From: Kalmanozyma brasiliensis GHG001
Lineage: Eukaryota > Basidiomycota > Ustilaginomycetes > Ustilaginales
Assembly (NCBI RefSeq): GCF_000497045.1
Contig: NW_015961953.1
Coordinates: 450,436 to 514,435 of the forward strand
Direction: 5' to 3'
DNA: 64,000 nt
Shown: piece after piece, positions 48,940 to 58,782 of the stretch
Position numbering within the stretch: position 1 is the stretch's first letter
Layout of the letters: every line of letters begins with the position of its first letter
Made by a program: the position numbers and the translations under genes
Notes under the pieces: model-generated
Seen by the model: the letters and a program-made list of their open reading frames with translations, nothing else
Told to the model about the DNA's origin: nothing
The model's database searches: none

Positions 48940-51900
48940 CTACGTTTCGACACCAGCAGCAGCGCACAGCGACGCATACTCCGCCGAATGCTTGCACATG
49001 TTCTTGAAATGTGCTCCCTCGTCTCCATCCTCCTTCTCCAGCAGCTCTTTGGGTCTTCCCACCTCTACCAGCTTGCCATCTTGCATGACCACCACCCTAT
49101 CGTAATCTATGACGCTCCTCAGACGGTGTGCGATGCAGATCACGATCGAGTCCTTCAACGCAGTTCGAATGACACGCTGGACCATTGCGTCTGTGTCCAT
49201 GTCCGTACTTGAGGTCGCTTCGTCCAGGATCAAGATTCGGGTTGAGCGAAGGAGCGATCGTGCGAGGGAGAGCAACTGTGCTTGGCCAGCGGAGAAGTTC
49301 GCCCCGCCCGACGAAACCGGCGTATCCAACGTCAGACGCATACTCGACCTGTGCTCTCCTGGGGTAGTCTCGTCCACGTCGACCAATCTCGCTTCGCCCA
49401 ACGGCGGCGCCAATCCTACCCTACTCAGCGCCGCCATCACCTCCGCATCCCCATGCTCCTCGAAGGGATCCAAATTATCCCTCACCGTCCCCGAAAACAA
49501 CACCGGATCCTGCATCACGATGCTCAGCCGACTGCGCAGCTGCTGCAGCGGAATGGTGGCAATATCCACATCATCGATCGTGATCCTGCCCCCGCACAGC
49601 TCGGTTGCCCTGAACAGGCTCGACGCAAGACTGCTCTTCCCAGAACCGGTACGACCGATGATGCCCACCTTCTCGCTGGGGCGCACGTCGAAGCTGACCC
49701 CCTTGAGAACCGTTGGGAGGTCGTCGGCGTAGCGCAGGGAGACGTTGTCGAACACGATGCGCGCGCGAGCGGACGGCCAGGCGGCAGGAAGGAGGGTGGA
49801 GGAGTAGTTCGACGTGATGAGGTCGGTCTCTTCGCGCGGCATGGACTGGTACTCGGAGACCCGCTCGAGGGAGTTGAAGCTGTTGGCGAGGTTTTTGAAG
49901 TCGTTGACCAGGTAGTAGGCTAGCTGGCAGAGCAATTGGGCTGAGGAAAGTGCGAGACCCGCTGAGCCGGGCGAGACGGCTCCAGAGAGCGCGAGCAGGG
50001 TCACGATGAAGACGGAAACGCCGCCGAGGATCTGCGAGCGGAAGCTGAGCCAGACTTCCATCGTGCACACCGCCCACCAGAGGGATTGGTACAGGTCGAC
50101 TGCGTCCAGGAACGATTCGAGCAGCCGTGGTTCCGCTCCGAACGCGCGGATCGTGACAATGCCGGAGAGAGCTTGCTGGAAGTGTCCGTAGATGGGTGAG
50201 GTGGATGTCGCTTCGATCCTCTGCATGTCGCGCGTGCAGGCGAGGAAGCCGCCGACGAGCCAGGGTCCCAGCAGCACCAGCAGGAACGACGGAAGAAGGA
50301 AAGCCGGAACGATGACCACGCAGATGAGAAAGTAGGCCGCCATGGAGAAGGCGTTATTGCCAAGGTTCATGATGGACTGCGGTAGGATGTTGTCGATGCA
50401 ATCCATGTCAGTGCCGAAGCGGTTCATGATCCGGCCTGCGGGTGTGATGTCGAACCAGCGAAGCGGTGCGCGGATCACGTTGGCAAGCAGGGTCGCAAAG
50501 AGGTTTTGCGATGCTCGAATGGAAGCCACGTAGAAGCAAACCGCTCGCGAGCTGTTGAACAGGATCACTGCAAAGCCGCTGAGTCCGTAGATGGTCAGGT
50601 AGAAGCCTGCATGCCCGTCTGCTGGCGGCGGGTCGAAGGGCAAGTGTGAAGCGGCCTTTGTTGCGAAAGCTTGCAGACCGTACTTTTGGTAAGCCTCCCC
50701 CCAGACCTTGAGCCAGTACTGGCCGAAGGACTCTGACATGCGCAGCAGCAGCAGGAACAGGACCAGAAGGCCCCATATCCGAAGCGAGGAAGCTTGCAAG
50801 TAGGTACGGTAGAAGATCCAGCTCACAGCACCTTCTCGGCGCTTCTCTTCCTCATGCAGGAGGCGCGGGGTCCTGGCACCCGACGCGAGTTCAGACGCCC
50901 CTTTGGCCGTCGAGGTATTGTCGGCCGCATCTGCGCTGAGGGAAGATCCCTGCGGAGGTGCCTGTGCTGGCGAAATCAACGGCGCGGATGTCGACGCACT
51001 CGCTTTGTCCTGCGAGTGGCCTGGATCGCGGCGCTTCTGACCGTGCGAAGGTGGTATGATGCCTTGCGATTGCAATTCAGCCGGCTCGCCTTGATGCGTA
51101 ACCCGGCCGTTCTGCATGCTGACCACCAATGCCGCGTCGTCCACCAGCAGATGCACGTGATGCGTGACGAGGATGACTCTGCGACCCTTTGCGATCGGGC
51201 CCAAGACGGCATGCTTGACAATATGATTCTGCACGCGCGTGTCGACGGCCGACAGCACATCATCGAGCAGGACCGTGCCCGAGCGCGCGTACAAGGCGCG
51301 CGCAAGCGAGATGCGGGCCTTCTGCCCGCCAGACACAGTATGCGAGCCGATCCTGGTCTGGTCACCGTCTTCCATCGAGTCCAGATCGGCTTGCAGAGCA
51401 CAAGCATGGACGCACATCGCGTACCTGCCCTTGTCGAACGCGGTGCCGAAGAGAATGTTGTCTCGCACCGACTTGCCAGCTTCGAGCCAAGGCAGCTGAC
51501 TCGCGAAGCTGAATCTGCTGTTGCCTTGACTGTCAAACTTGTTGCGAATGATAGATCCTTCTTCCGACTGGAGCATCTCGCCCAGAACAGCGGCCAGCAA
51601 GCTGCTCTTGCCCGAGCCGGTGGGCCCAACAATCAGAGTAAGCTTCCCCACAGGAAACGTAATGCTGATGTCGCGCAGATTGAAGCTCGACTTTGATGAG
51701 TCCGACGGCGAGGTACCATCGATGCCAGAAGTGGAGCGTGAATCCTTTGAGCTGTGCCAATGAAAGCTGCATCCTTCGATCTTGAGCACCTGACTGTCGG
51801 AACCGGCCGTATCGTGCAGGTCCTGACTGGACTCAGCAACGCCACCGCTACTTTGCGGTCCACGCTGCCTCGACAGCTGGCTGACCGCCTCCTCGACCTC

Positions 51901-54156
51901 TTGCTCGTTGAGAAACGACTCGAGTCGCTGCACGCTGACCATGGCGATTAGTCCGCCCATCAAGAAGCCAGGAATGGCATTGAGAGGAGGCCGGATCATC
52001 GTGAAGAGCGCGATCGCAGTGAAAGCCGTAGCGACGGTCAGCTCCTCCTTCGCGACTTTGACGTAGAAGAAGAAGCTGACGAGAGTGACCAGCACGGGAA
52101 TGACGGTCCAGAGCAGCTCGAAGAGGAACGTCATCACTCTCGACCAGATAAGCTTGCGGATCTCCTTATGACGAGCCGATGCCACCCGCCGCTCCCATTG
52201 AGGTTCGACGCCTTGAATCTTGACAAAGCGCATGGCGTCGATCAGCTCGGTCATGAGGCTCATCCGTTCGTCGCGCGCCGAGCTGTACTCGCGCTGCTTC
52301 TTGACAGCGATCTCGCCCCAGTAGTAGTTGACGGGAATGGCTGCGACAAGAATGCCAAAACCGACCAAAGCGCTCCATCCCATCAGCTTGTAGAGAAAGA
52401 TGGCGGCGATGGTGACTTCGAGGGGAGCACCATACAGCTGATGCAAGTCACAGCCCATGCGCAAGAGGATGTTGACATCTGAGGCCATCATGTTGACGAT
52501 CTTGCCCACGTCTGCGCCTTGCTCCTGCGATGCCACTTTCGGGTTTTTGGCTCCTGCTCTCGAGCGCCGTGATGTCTGCGGCGCATTGCTTGTGGAGCTG
52601 TAGGAACTCTCCGCCGAGGGCGCCTTTGTCTGGCCACTGAGATCTCGTCTCTTGAGCGCCTTCTCGAAAAGCGATACGACGAGGGTGGAGCGAATGCGCA
52701 ATCCGACCTGACGAGCGTGGTGATAGTTCTGCAGCTCGGCCAGGAAGCGGATCACCGTAAGGCCGAGACCGATGCATGCGTACACGAAAGCCTTTTGCCG
52801 CGGCGTCCAAGCACTATCTGAAGGCGCGTCTCCTCGTTCGGGCTGTCTATTGCCTTCTGGAGAAGCTGCAATCTGGATCTGGTCGAGGATGCTTTTGAGG
52901 ATGTAGGTGCCCAGATAGGCGAAGCTGACGCTGATGAGCTTGAAGCAAGCGTCGAGCAAGATGTCGTTGGCGTTGGCGCGAAGGATGCGTGACAGCAGCC
53001 GCGGCCTACGCCCTGCAGCAATCTGTACATGCTCGAGTGCCTTGAACTTGCGAAAGAGCAGGCGGGTATCATTGATGGAGCGAAGACGCCACACGTCGGT
53101 AGGCTTGAGCGAGCGTCGAAGGGCGAGCTTCTGTATAGGCGCCATCCAGGAGTAGGACAGGTTTTCGTAAAGGTTGCAGTAGTCCTCTGGCGATGTCGGA
53201 CAGAGTTGATACACTGCAGCCATGCTATGGTCATGTGCTGCAAGCTTGGAAGTGACGTCTGCTTGTTGCCGCAGACGTTCATCGAGACTGACGACCGCCT
53301 CATACCCACCGGCGGTGACCGGCATGCGGAGGCAAAGAGAGGCAGCGTAGATGCAGATGACCACATTGATGAGGCAGATGATTACGGCAGCATCGGCCGT
53401 TGGTCGCTGCCCGCTGAGCTGTGGGATCAAAGAGAAGAGGTCGATCGCAGCCGTGAGATTGGATAAGAACAGCAAGGTCACAAGGTCGAAAGGCGGTGTC
53501 TGTGGGCGCCAGAAGAGGACCCGAAAGAAGATGTAGATCCAAGCGCTGTCCTGAGCTAGGCTAGGAATGGCCGACTTGATTCCAGACGCAGTGGCGGTCC
53601 AGCCTGCGGTCGCAGCGCATGCAGCCGATTGGAAGAGTGAGACAAGAAGGAGTTGGTGGAGACGCTCACGCTGCCCTTGATATCCTTCTGCGCGAGGAGA
53701 GAGCGCTTCGGCAGCACTAGCATCGACGGCATCGCCGTTGCCATTCACGTGATCTCGTGCCTTCTGGCGTCCAAACTCGAGTCGATGTCGGCGTGCATCT
53801 TTGTCTGTAACGAAGGGAGCGAAGTAGCTGACAATAGCCGGTACTGTTGGGTGTGCCTCCCTACCTTTCTTTGATGCAAATATGAGCCGAGCGAGTCGAC
53901 ACAGAGCTGGCAGGACAACGAGCGCTGCGGTGAGCACCAATGGTGATGCTTGTGCGAAGAAGACAAGACGAGATGAGCTTGCAGCGCTGCCGGCGACCTC
54001 CAGACTGGACAGGAGCGAGAACTGTGTCGAAGCAAGGACGTTCGTGCCATTCTGAGCGAGTGTCGAAGGAGTGCTCGGACGAGCGGCCCATAGATAGCTC
54101 AGCAGTCGAGTGTCGGCAAGGTCACTGCGTGTTGAGAAGTCCAGCGAGCTCGGCAT
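48940..54156 (-). CDS. ABC transporter, subfamily C (MRP/YCF1 type), full length
   Basis: The predicted protein has 1738 residues: an N-terminal TMD0 with several helices, TMD1, NBD1, TMD2, NBD2. NBD1 has Walker A GPTGSGKSS (about 843), signature VSGGQKARISLARALY (about 937) and Walker B VLLDDVLSAVD (about 960). NBD2 has GRTGSGKSS (about 1501), NFSAGQAQLLSLARS (about 1622) and LILDEATSSTD (about 1640). NBD1 has Asp where the catalytic Glu would be (LLDDV), so as in other ABCC proteins only NBD2 is expected to hydrolyse ATP well. ABCC proteins export glutathione conjugates, metals or organic anions from the cytosol to the vacuole or outside. The substrate here is unknown. Confidence 0.95.
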   Translation of the reverse strand: MPSSLDFSTRSDLADTRLLSYLWAARPSTPSTLAQNGTNVLASTQFSLLSSLEVAGSAASSSRLVFFAQASPLVLTAALVVLPALCRLARLIFASKKGREAHPTVPAIVSYFAPFVTDKDARRHRLEFGRQKARDHVNGNGDAVDASAAEALSPRAEGYQGQRERLHQLLLVSLFQSAACAATAGWTATASGIKSAIPSLAQDSAWIYIFFRVLFWRPQTPPFDLVTLLFLSNLTAAIDLFSLIPQLSGQRPTADAAVIICLINVVICIYAASLCLRMPVTAGGYEAVVSLDERLRQQADVTSKLAAHDHSMAAVYQLCPTSPEDYCNLYENLSYSWMAPIQKLALRRSLKPTDVWRLRSINDTRLLFRKFKALEHVQIAAGRRPRLLSRILRANANDILLDACFKLISVSFAYLGTYILKSILDQIQIAASPEGNRQPERGDAPSDSAWTPRQKAFVYACIGLGLTVIRFLAELQNYHHARQVGLRIRSTLVVSLFEKALKRRDLSGQTKAPSAESSYSSTSNAPQTSRRSRAGAKNPKVASQEQGADVGKIVNMMASDVNILLRMGCDLHQLYGAPLEVTIAAIFLYKLMGWSALVGFGILVAAIPVNYYWGEIAVKKQREYSSARDERMSLMTELIDAMRFVKIQGVEPQWERRVASARHKEIRKLIWSRVMTFLFELLWTVIPVLVTLVSFFFYVKVAKEELTVATAFTAIALFTMIRPPLNAIPGFLMGGLIAMVSVQRLESFLNEQEVEEAVSQLSRQRGPQSSGGVAESSQDLHDTAGSDSQVLKIEGCSFHWHSSKDSRSTSGIDGTSPSDSSKSSFNLRDISITFPVGKLTLIVGPTGSGKSSLLAAVLGEMLQSEEGSIIRNKFDSQGNSRFSFASQLPWLEAGKSVRDNILFGTAFDKGRYAMCVHACALQADLDSMEDGDQTRIGSHTVSGGQKARISLARALYARSGTVLLDDVLSAVDTRVQNHIVKHAVLGPIAKGRRVILVTHHVHLLVDDAALVVSMQNGRVTHQGEPAELQSQGIIPPSHGQKRRDPGHSQDKASASTSAPLISPAQAPPQGSSLSADAADNTSTAKGASELASGARTPRLLHEEEKRREGAVSWIFYRTYLQASSLRIWGLLVLFLLLLRMSESFGQYWLKVWGEAYQKYGLQAFATKAASHLPFDPPPADGHAGFYLTIYGLSGFAVILFNSSRAVCFYVASIRASQNLFATLLANVIRAPLRWFDITPAGRIMNRFGTDMDCIDNILPQSIMNLGNNAFSMAAYFLICVVIVPAFLLPSFLLVLLGPWLVGGFLACTRDMQRIEATSTSPIYGHFQQALSGIVTIRAFGAEPRLLESFLDAVDLYQSLWWAVCTMEVWLSFRSQILGGVSVFIVTLLALSGAVSPGSAGLALSSAQLLCQLAYYLVNDFKNLANSFNSLERVSEYQSMPREETDLITSNYSSTLLPAAWPSARARIVFDNVSLRYADDLPTVLKGVSFDVRPSEKVGIIGRTGSGKSSLASSLFRATELCGGRITIDDVDIATIPLQQLRSRLSIVMQDPVLFSGTVRDNLDPFEEHGDAEVMAALSRVGLAPPLGEARLVDVDETTPGEHRSSMRLTLDTPVSSGGANFSAGQAQLLSLARSLLRSTRILILDEATSSTDMDTDAMVQRVIRTALKDSIVICIAHRLRSVIDYDRVVVMQDGKLVEVGRPKELLEKEDGDEGAHFKNMCKHSAEYASLCAAAGVET

Positions 54157-54556
54157 GGTGAACGGGGATCTGGAGACGCGCTGCCGGACCTGCTCCGACT
54201 GCTGAAGGGCGGCACGGATCTACGTGCAAGCTGACATGATGTATGAACGTCGAGGAGTGGTACCAAGAGGCTACCGGTGACAGACCGAAGCCAGATGCTT
54301 GTCCGGTGATCAAGGTGGAGGAAGGAAGCACACCTTCTCGGTGTTGGTTCTTCGACTCGCGCTTTTTCTGGATTCGTCACGCGAAGCTCCGAACGCGCCT
54401 CCTTTGTCAGCCCGAACAACGCAAACGAGGACAAGGCTTCTTTCAGACAGAATGACTCCTCACAGCGACTGCGTTACAACGCCGCACGGCCGCATGGACA
54501 TGTCACGAATGCTGCACTGGATTGAACCTGCACCTCAGAGCCGAACGAGATGGAGC
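54157..54556. other. Intergenic region, ABC transporter to F-box-like gene
   Basis: About 0.4 kb that probably holds the ABC leader and promoter. No TATA box is clear and no gene was seen. Confidence 0.45.
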
Positions 54557-55927
54557 TCACTCGGTCGACTGTAAGCCCGCCAAGGCCAGGTCTCCCCTCT
54601 CTCTAGCGTTACACATGGCGCGGAAGTCGTCTAGCGCAGCTTCATGCACCTCATCGATGTCGTAGGACCAAAGTCTGGTGCCCCAAACGTAGTTGTCCTT
54701 TCCTCCGATCAGAGTGTCAAGATGAACACCGGGGGATCCTGGACGGTAGCGTTCGATATAGTCCTGCACGTCCTTGTCTATGCATGGAGTAGTCACAAGG
54801 CGAAAGCATTTGTGAAGTTCTTTGGGGAGGATCTCGTTTGCTAGCTGCAACACCGGACGAATTGTCGCCTCAAACCATCGCGAGAAGTGCTCTTCTTCTT
54901 TCGGGCTGCAGGGAACCCGAAATTTGTAAGCTGTCACCGTGAGGTGCCACAGCCTCGGATGGACCCGGGCCAGGTGCGCCAATCCGCGCAGGAAAGCGGC
55001 GTCAACATCGAACTCCATATGCCATTCAAGAATGGAGAGCATACGCAGAGACGGACACAAGGAGATGCAGCTGCACGCCTTGCTTGAGTGACATGCCTTA
55101 TCTGGATTTCTCAATGTTCTGGCGGGCTTGATGAAGAAGTTTGAGTAGTCTGGAGCCTTGTTCCATTCTTCCATGATATAGGCGTCCTTGAGGTGCTGAA
55201 AAATGCATGATTCCGGACCGTTGACGATCCGCTCGAGCCGCTGTCCCAATTGCTGTGCAGCGGCTGGACTCCAGCGTTCCCTCTCGTTCGGTGGCATTGT
55301 CGTATAAAAACTCTGGAAGATGACAGGGATGCGCTCGAGGAGACCACGGCAAGTCATGTCAAGGTGGAGCGGTTTGACGCCCTTGAAGAGCTTGATATCG
55401 GTCCGCGGTTCGTTCTCCGAGTCATCGCTATCGCTAGTCCTCCGGAAATGGAAGTCGTTGAGCTCCAAGCTTCGTATATTTTTGGCCGAGAGACAGATGA
55501 GATAGAGGTGGCCGACGTATCGGAGTGCGCGGTTCAGCGCGTAGTCGTGAGACAAGTAAGGGCGTTTCATCCCGAAATAATCGATGCGGAGATGCCTGAT
55601 GCGAGCCAAAGTTGGTGCGAACGAAGGAAGCGCCATATGTATGATCCAGTTCTCAGCGCTGGAGATGAGCATGTGACCAGCAGGGATCTTTAAGATGGGC
55701 ACCGATCGAGAGATCCCGGTGCCAAGCAGGGCCCAAATGCGTGGATGGACCAAGGGCAATGTGTTCCAAAACCAACATTTGGCCTTGCCGCTCCGATAAC
55801 AACAGCATGGCTTCAAAAGCTTGGCCCGGCATTCGGATTTATGCCATTGATCACCACCAAAGATATCAAAGTAAAGGTCCAGTAGGACGAGAGTGAGCAA
55901 TTCGTCAGGAAGGAGGAGCAAAGACAT
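54557..55927 (-). CDS. F-box-like protein, unknown target
   Basis: The predicted protein has 456 residues. It starts SLLLLPDELLTLVLLDLY, like the first helix of an F-box (LPxELLxxIL). The F-box continues weakly through a Cys-rich segment (KPCCCYRSGKAKC) before LVHPRIWALL. The rest has scattered leucine-rich stretches (RHLRIDYFGM, IRSLELNDFHF, LRMLSILEWHMEF) suggestive of LRR-like repeats, as in many fungal F-box proteins. If so it would recruit a substrate to an SCF ubiquitin ligase. The target is unknown. The Cys cluster within the F-box is odd and could bind metal. Codon use is less C/G-biased than in neighbours, as often in lineage-specific genes. Confidence 0.6.
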   Translation of the reverse strand: MSLLLLPDELLTLVLLDLYFDIFGGDQWHKSECRAKLLKPCCCYRSGKAKCWFWNTLPLVHPRIWALLGTGISRSVPILKIPAGHMLISSAENWIIHMALPSFAPTLARIRHLRIDYFGMKRPYLSHDYALNRALRYVGHLYLICLSAKNIRSLELNDFHFRRTSDSDDSENEPRTDIKLFKGVKPLHLDMTCRGLLERIPVIFQSFYTTMPPNERERWSPAAAQQLGQRLERIVNGPESCIFQHLKDAYIMEEWNKAPDYSNFFIKPARTLRNPDKACHSSKACSCISLCPSLRMLSILEWHMEFDVDAAFLRGLAHLARVHPRLWHLTVTAYKFRVPCSPKEEEHFSRWFEATIRPVLQLANEILPKELHKCFRLVTTPCIDKDVQDYIERYRPGSPGVHLDTLIGGKDNYVWGTRLWSYDIDEVHEAALDDFRAMCNARERGDLALAGLQSTE

Positions 55928-56868
55928 TCTGAATAAAAGTTCAGAACGGCTCGATCACCGTATGTGTGGTGTTGGGTCGAGAGCTTGAGTCAAGGTGTGG
56001 CTGCTGCTGGTGGCGAAAGTGGAAGCTGAGCTGTGACACCCTGGCTTTCGAACCCTGCGCAGCAATTGAGGCTGAGTCGAGCTGTGACTTTAGAGAGTGT
56101 GCCACTGTCACTCGCTCACTCGTTGTAATCACGTGTCTTCCCCACCATGAGATGCAACTGCGACCGTCATCGGCAGCGCGAGATCCAATTCGACTCTTTT
56201 GAGCCAACTCACTCATCAGGCGAGAGCGAGATATTGATCTGTTATCTCCCGCCAAGTCGGCAGGTAGGCAAGGCTCCAAGTGGAAGGTCTCAAGACAGGC
56301 GCCCGAACACTGCCAGATATTTTTGGGTTAGTTCGACTAGTTCGTAGCCCGTTGGACGGCATGCTGATATGAGGAGATTCACACTTGATCGTTGTTGTCG
56401 CCATCACCTGTTGTGGGATGCTGCCTGCGTTCAGGCCCGCTTCTGTCGTAATCGTGTCGAAGCTTCCTACCGAGCAGCGCCGTCGAGGCTCGCTCTCGCT
56501 CTGGACAGCTCGGCAATCTTGACCCGCAAAATGAAGCTGGAATTTGGTGGCTCGCAGCTCAGACCCTTGCTAAGCGCCCCAAACGTGCTTCATATGCAAG
56601 GAGGCGCGCCTCGTCCTTGCTGCATTCATCTCGAACCGCCGCCTTCCCCCTAGTATCAGACGGACTGAGCGACCAGCACGATGAAGCCGCCTTCGCTGCT
56701 TGCTTCTCGTCCTTCAACATTCTCTGCCAGCGTATCGCTCATTGAGAGCACTGCCTTTGTATCACTTCCTGTACGGCCTTCAATCATGCCAGCTGATCCA
56801 CGCTCTCGCCAAGACTCGCCAGTCGCTTGCTAAAGCTCGAGTAGCTTTACAGCATTTATGCTTCCACG
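55928..56868. other. Divergent region, F-box-like gene to FAD oxidase
   Basis: About 0.94 kb without a credible gene, containing both promoters. No clear TATA box was found. Confidence 0.5.
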
Positions 56869-58629
56869 ATGCTACTGATTTCGATGGGACGCTTCGCTTC
56901 AACCGCCGCCCTACTGCTTCAACTCGCTGCGATTGTCGACGCACAATCTTTCGACGTCGGCCGCCGTTCCTCCCACTCTAGGACCAAGACCGGACTGCAG
57001 AGCTGCCTCATCGAAGCCGGCATCGAGGTCATCGCAGCCGATCTCAGCGCACCAGACCTCTACTTCCAAGCTTCGGCCTCGGACAACCTCGTGTTTCACT
57101 ACAATCCAACTCTTATCGCGTATCCTGATTCGTCTTCCCATGTCCAGCAGGCGGTGCTGTGTGCGTCCCAGTACTCCGATGATCCCATCGCTGCTAGGAG
57201 TGGCGGGCATTCCTTCGCAGGCTTTGGCAGCGGTGGCATGGACGGCTCGATTGTCATCGACCTCGCTCGACTCAACTCCGTTGTATCGCATCCGCAACAA
57301 GGGACCGTCGAAGTTGGGCCAGGCGCTCGCCTTGGTGATGTCGTCAAGGGGTTGTGGCATCAAGGCAATGCTCACCGTGCCATGTCGACGGGCACCTGTG
57401 CGGCAGTCGGTGTCGGCGGTCTAAGTCTCTGTGGAGGCTTCGGTCCCATGTCGCGGAAATGGGGCCTCACCACCGATGCCATCCTCGAAGCTGACTTGGT
57501 TCTTGCCAACGGATCCATTGTCACGGTCTCGGAGCAGCAGGACCCTGATCTTTCCTGGGCGTTACGAGGAAGCGGTTCTTTCTTCGGTATCGTGACGCGG
57601 TTTCTCTTCCAGTCGCACGATGCTGCTCTCCCCGTCATCTCCTTCGAATACCGGTGGACACCCTCTCTTACGTCTGTCGACATGGCCATCGCCGTCATGA
57701 TGGCGGTGCAAGCATTTTCACTGCAGGATGACTTCACGAACGACCTCGGTCTTCACATTCAGCTGCGAAAGCCATCCTACAGCGATCCCAAGCCCTTCGA
57801 AAATCGACCCATCTCGATCGAAGTCAAAGGCATCTTTTTCGGCACGGCAGCAGATTGGCAGAGGCTTCGATACGAGCTGATGGAGCAGCTCGCTGACCAC
57901 TACGCACCACAGCCAGACGCAGAGACCGTGTCATGGAGGACCTATCTCGAACTCATGGAAGATTGGGACGACTTCAGCAAGGGTTCGACCAAGCTCGACA
58001 CCGCGGCTATCCACAAGCAGCACAACAACTTCGTCACCAAGTCCTCGCTCACTCTCGAGCGCAACAAGGGGTTCGACAAGGAAGCGCTTCTTCCTCTCTT
58101 CCAGTACCTTTGGGATACCAGTCTGGTTGCTGGACAGAATGTCGATCTCCCCGACGGTCAGCAGGTCTTTTGGGCGTGGAACATCTACTTTGAGCTCTTT
58201 GGCGGTGGTAGCCCCGCATATTCTCACGAGTCCGCAAAGAGGTTGAGCAGCTTCCCGCATCGCGACGGCCTGTGGCTCATCCAGATCGCTGTTGGCACCT
58301 TAGCCAGCATGAGTCTGGCGCGGTCCGGCCACGTCTATGCACGCGAGCTCGATGCTCGAGTCAACAGCGCCATCGAAGCATCAGGGCTCGGCCGAGGCGG
58401 GTACTCTTGCTACATCGATCCCGAGCTCGAGCAGGAAGAGTGGAAGCAGATGTACTACGGCGAATCGATTGCCCGTCTAGAGGACATCAAGATGGAAGTG
58501 GATCCCGAGAACCGCTTTCGTAACCCACAGACACTCGGCGACCGTCGCGAGATTTTGGCTCGAAGAAGAGGAACGAGACTTGGACGAATGACAGACGACA
58601 GTGCGGCTTCTCAACGAGGGTCGCGATGA
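56869..58629 (+). CDS. Secreted FAD-dependent oxidase, berberine-bridge/AA7 type (bicovalent FAD)
   Basis: The predicted protein has 586 residues with a signal peptide (TAALLLQLAAIVDA). The FAD-binding PCMH domain includes SGGHSFAG with H114 and TGTCAAVGVGG with C177. These two residues match the His and Cys that hold FAD covalently in glucooligosaccharide oxidase and berberine bridge enzyme. The C-terminal BBE motif appears as DPENRFRNPQT. AA7 enzymes oxidise the reducing ends of oligosaccharides to lactones and make H2O2; others act on alcohols or alkaloid-like rings. The exact substrate is not readable. A second in-frame ATG at 56884 also gives a signal peptide. Its export fits a role on plant cell-wall sugars together with the esterase at 8208, though the two genes are far apart. 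Confidence 0.9.
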   Translation: MLLISMGRFASTAALLLQLAAIVDAQSFDVGRRSSHSRTKTGLQSCLIEAGIEVIAADLSAPDLYFQASASDNLVFHYNPTLIAYPDSSSHVQQAVLCASQYSDDPIAARSGGHSFAGFGSGGMDGSIVIDLARLNSVVSHPQQGTVEVGPGARLGDVVKGLWHQGNAHRAMSTGTCAAVGVGGLSLCGGFGPMSRKWGLTTDAILEADLVLANGSIVTVSEQQDPDLSWALRGSGSFFGIVTRFLFQSHDAALPVISFEYRWTPSLTSVDMAIAVMMAVQAFSLQDDFTNDLGLHIQLRKPSYSDPKPFENRPISIEVKGIFFGTAADWQRLRYELMEQLADHYAPQPDAETVSWRTYLELMEDWDDFSKGSTKLDTAAIHKQHNNFVTKSSLTLERNKGFDKEALLPLFQYLWDTSLVAGQNVDLPDGQQVFWAWNIYFELFGGGSPAYSHESAKRLSSFPHRDGLWLIQIAVGTLASMSLARSGHVYARELDARVNSAIEASGLGRGGYSCYIDPELEQEEWKQMYYGESIARLEDIKMEVDPENRFRNPQTLGDRREILARRRGTRLGRMTDDSAASQRGSR

Positions 58630-58782
58630 TCACTTGGGCGCAATCCTGACCGCCATTCCTAGAGTCGATGTAGTTCGCTGTCCACGCAGTGCAGCAATGA
58701 TATCCTTTCATAAACTTGCAGTAGAAGTCCAAGGCTGTTGCATCCTCGAACGGTTTGCCTGATCCGCAGACACTCAAAGTTG
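58630..58782. other. Convergent intergenic region
   Basis: About 0.15 kb between the oxidase stop (plus) and the triphosphatase stop (minus). Confidence 0.4.
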
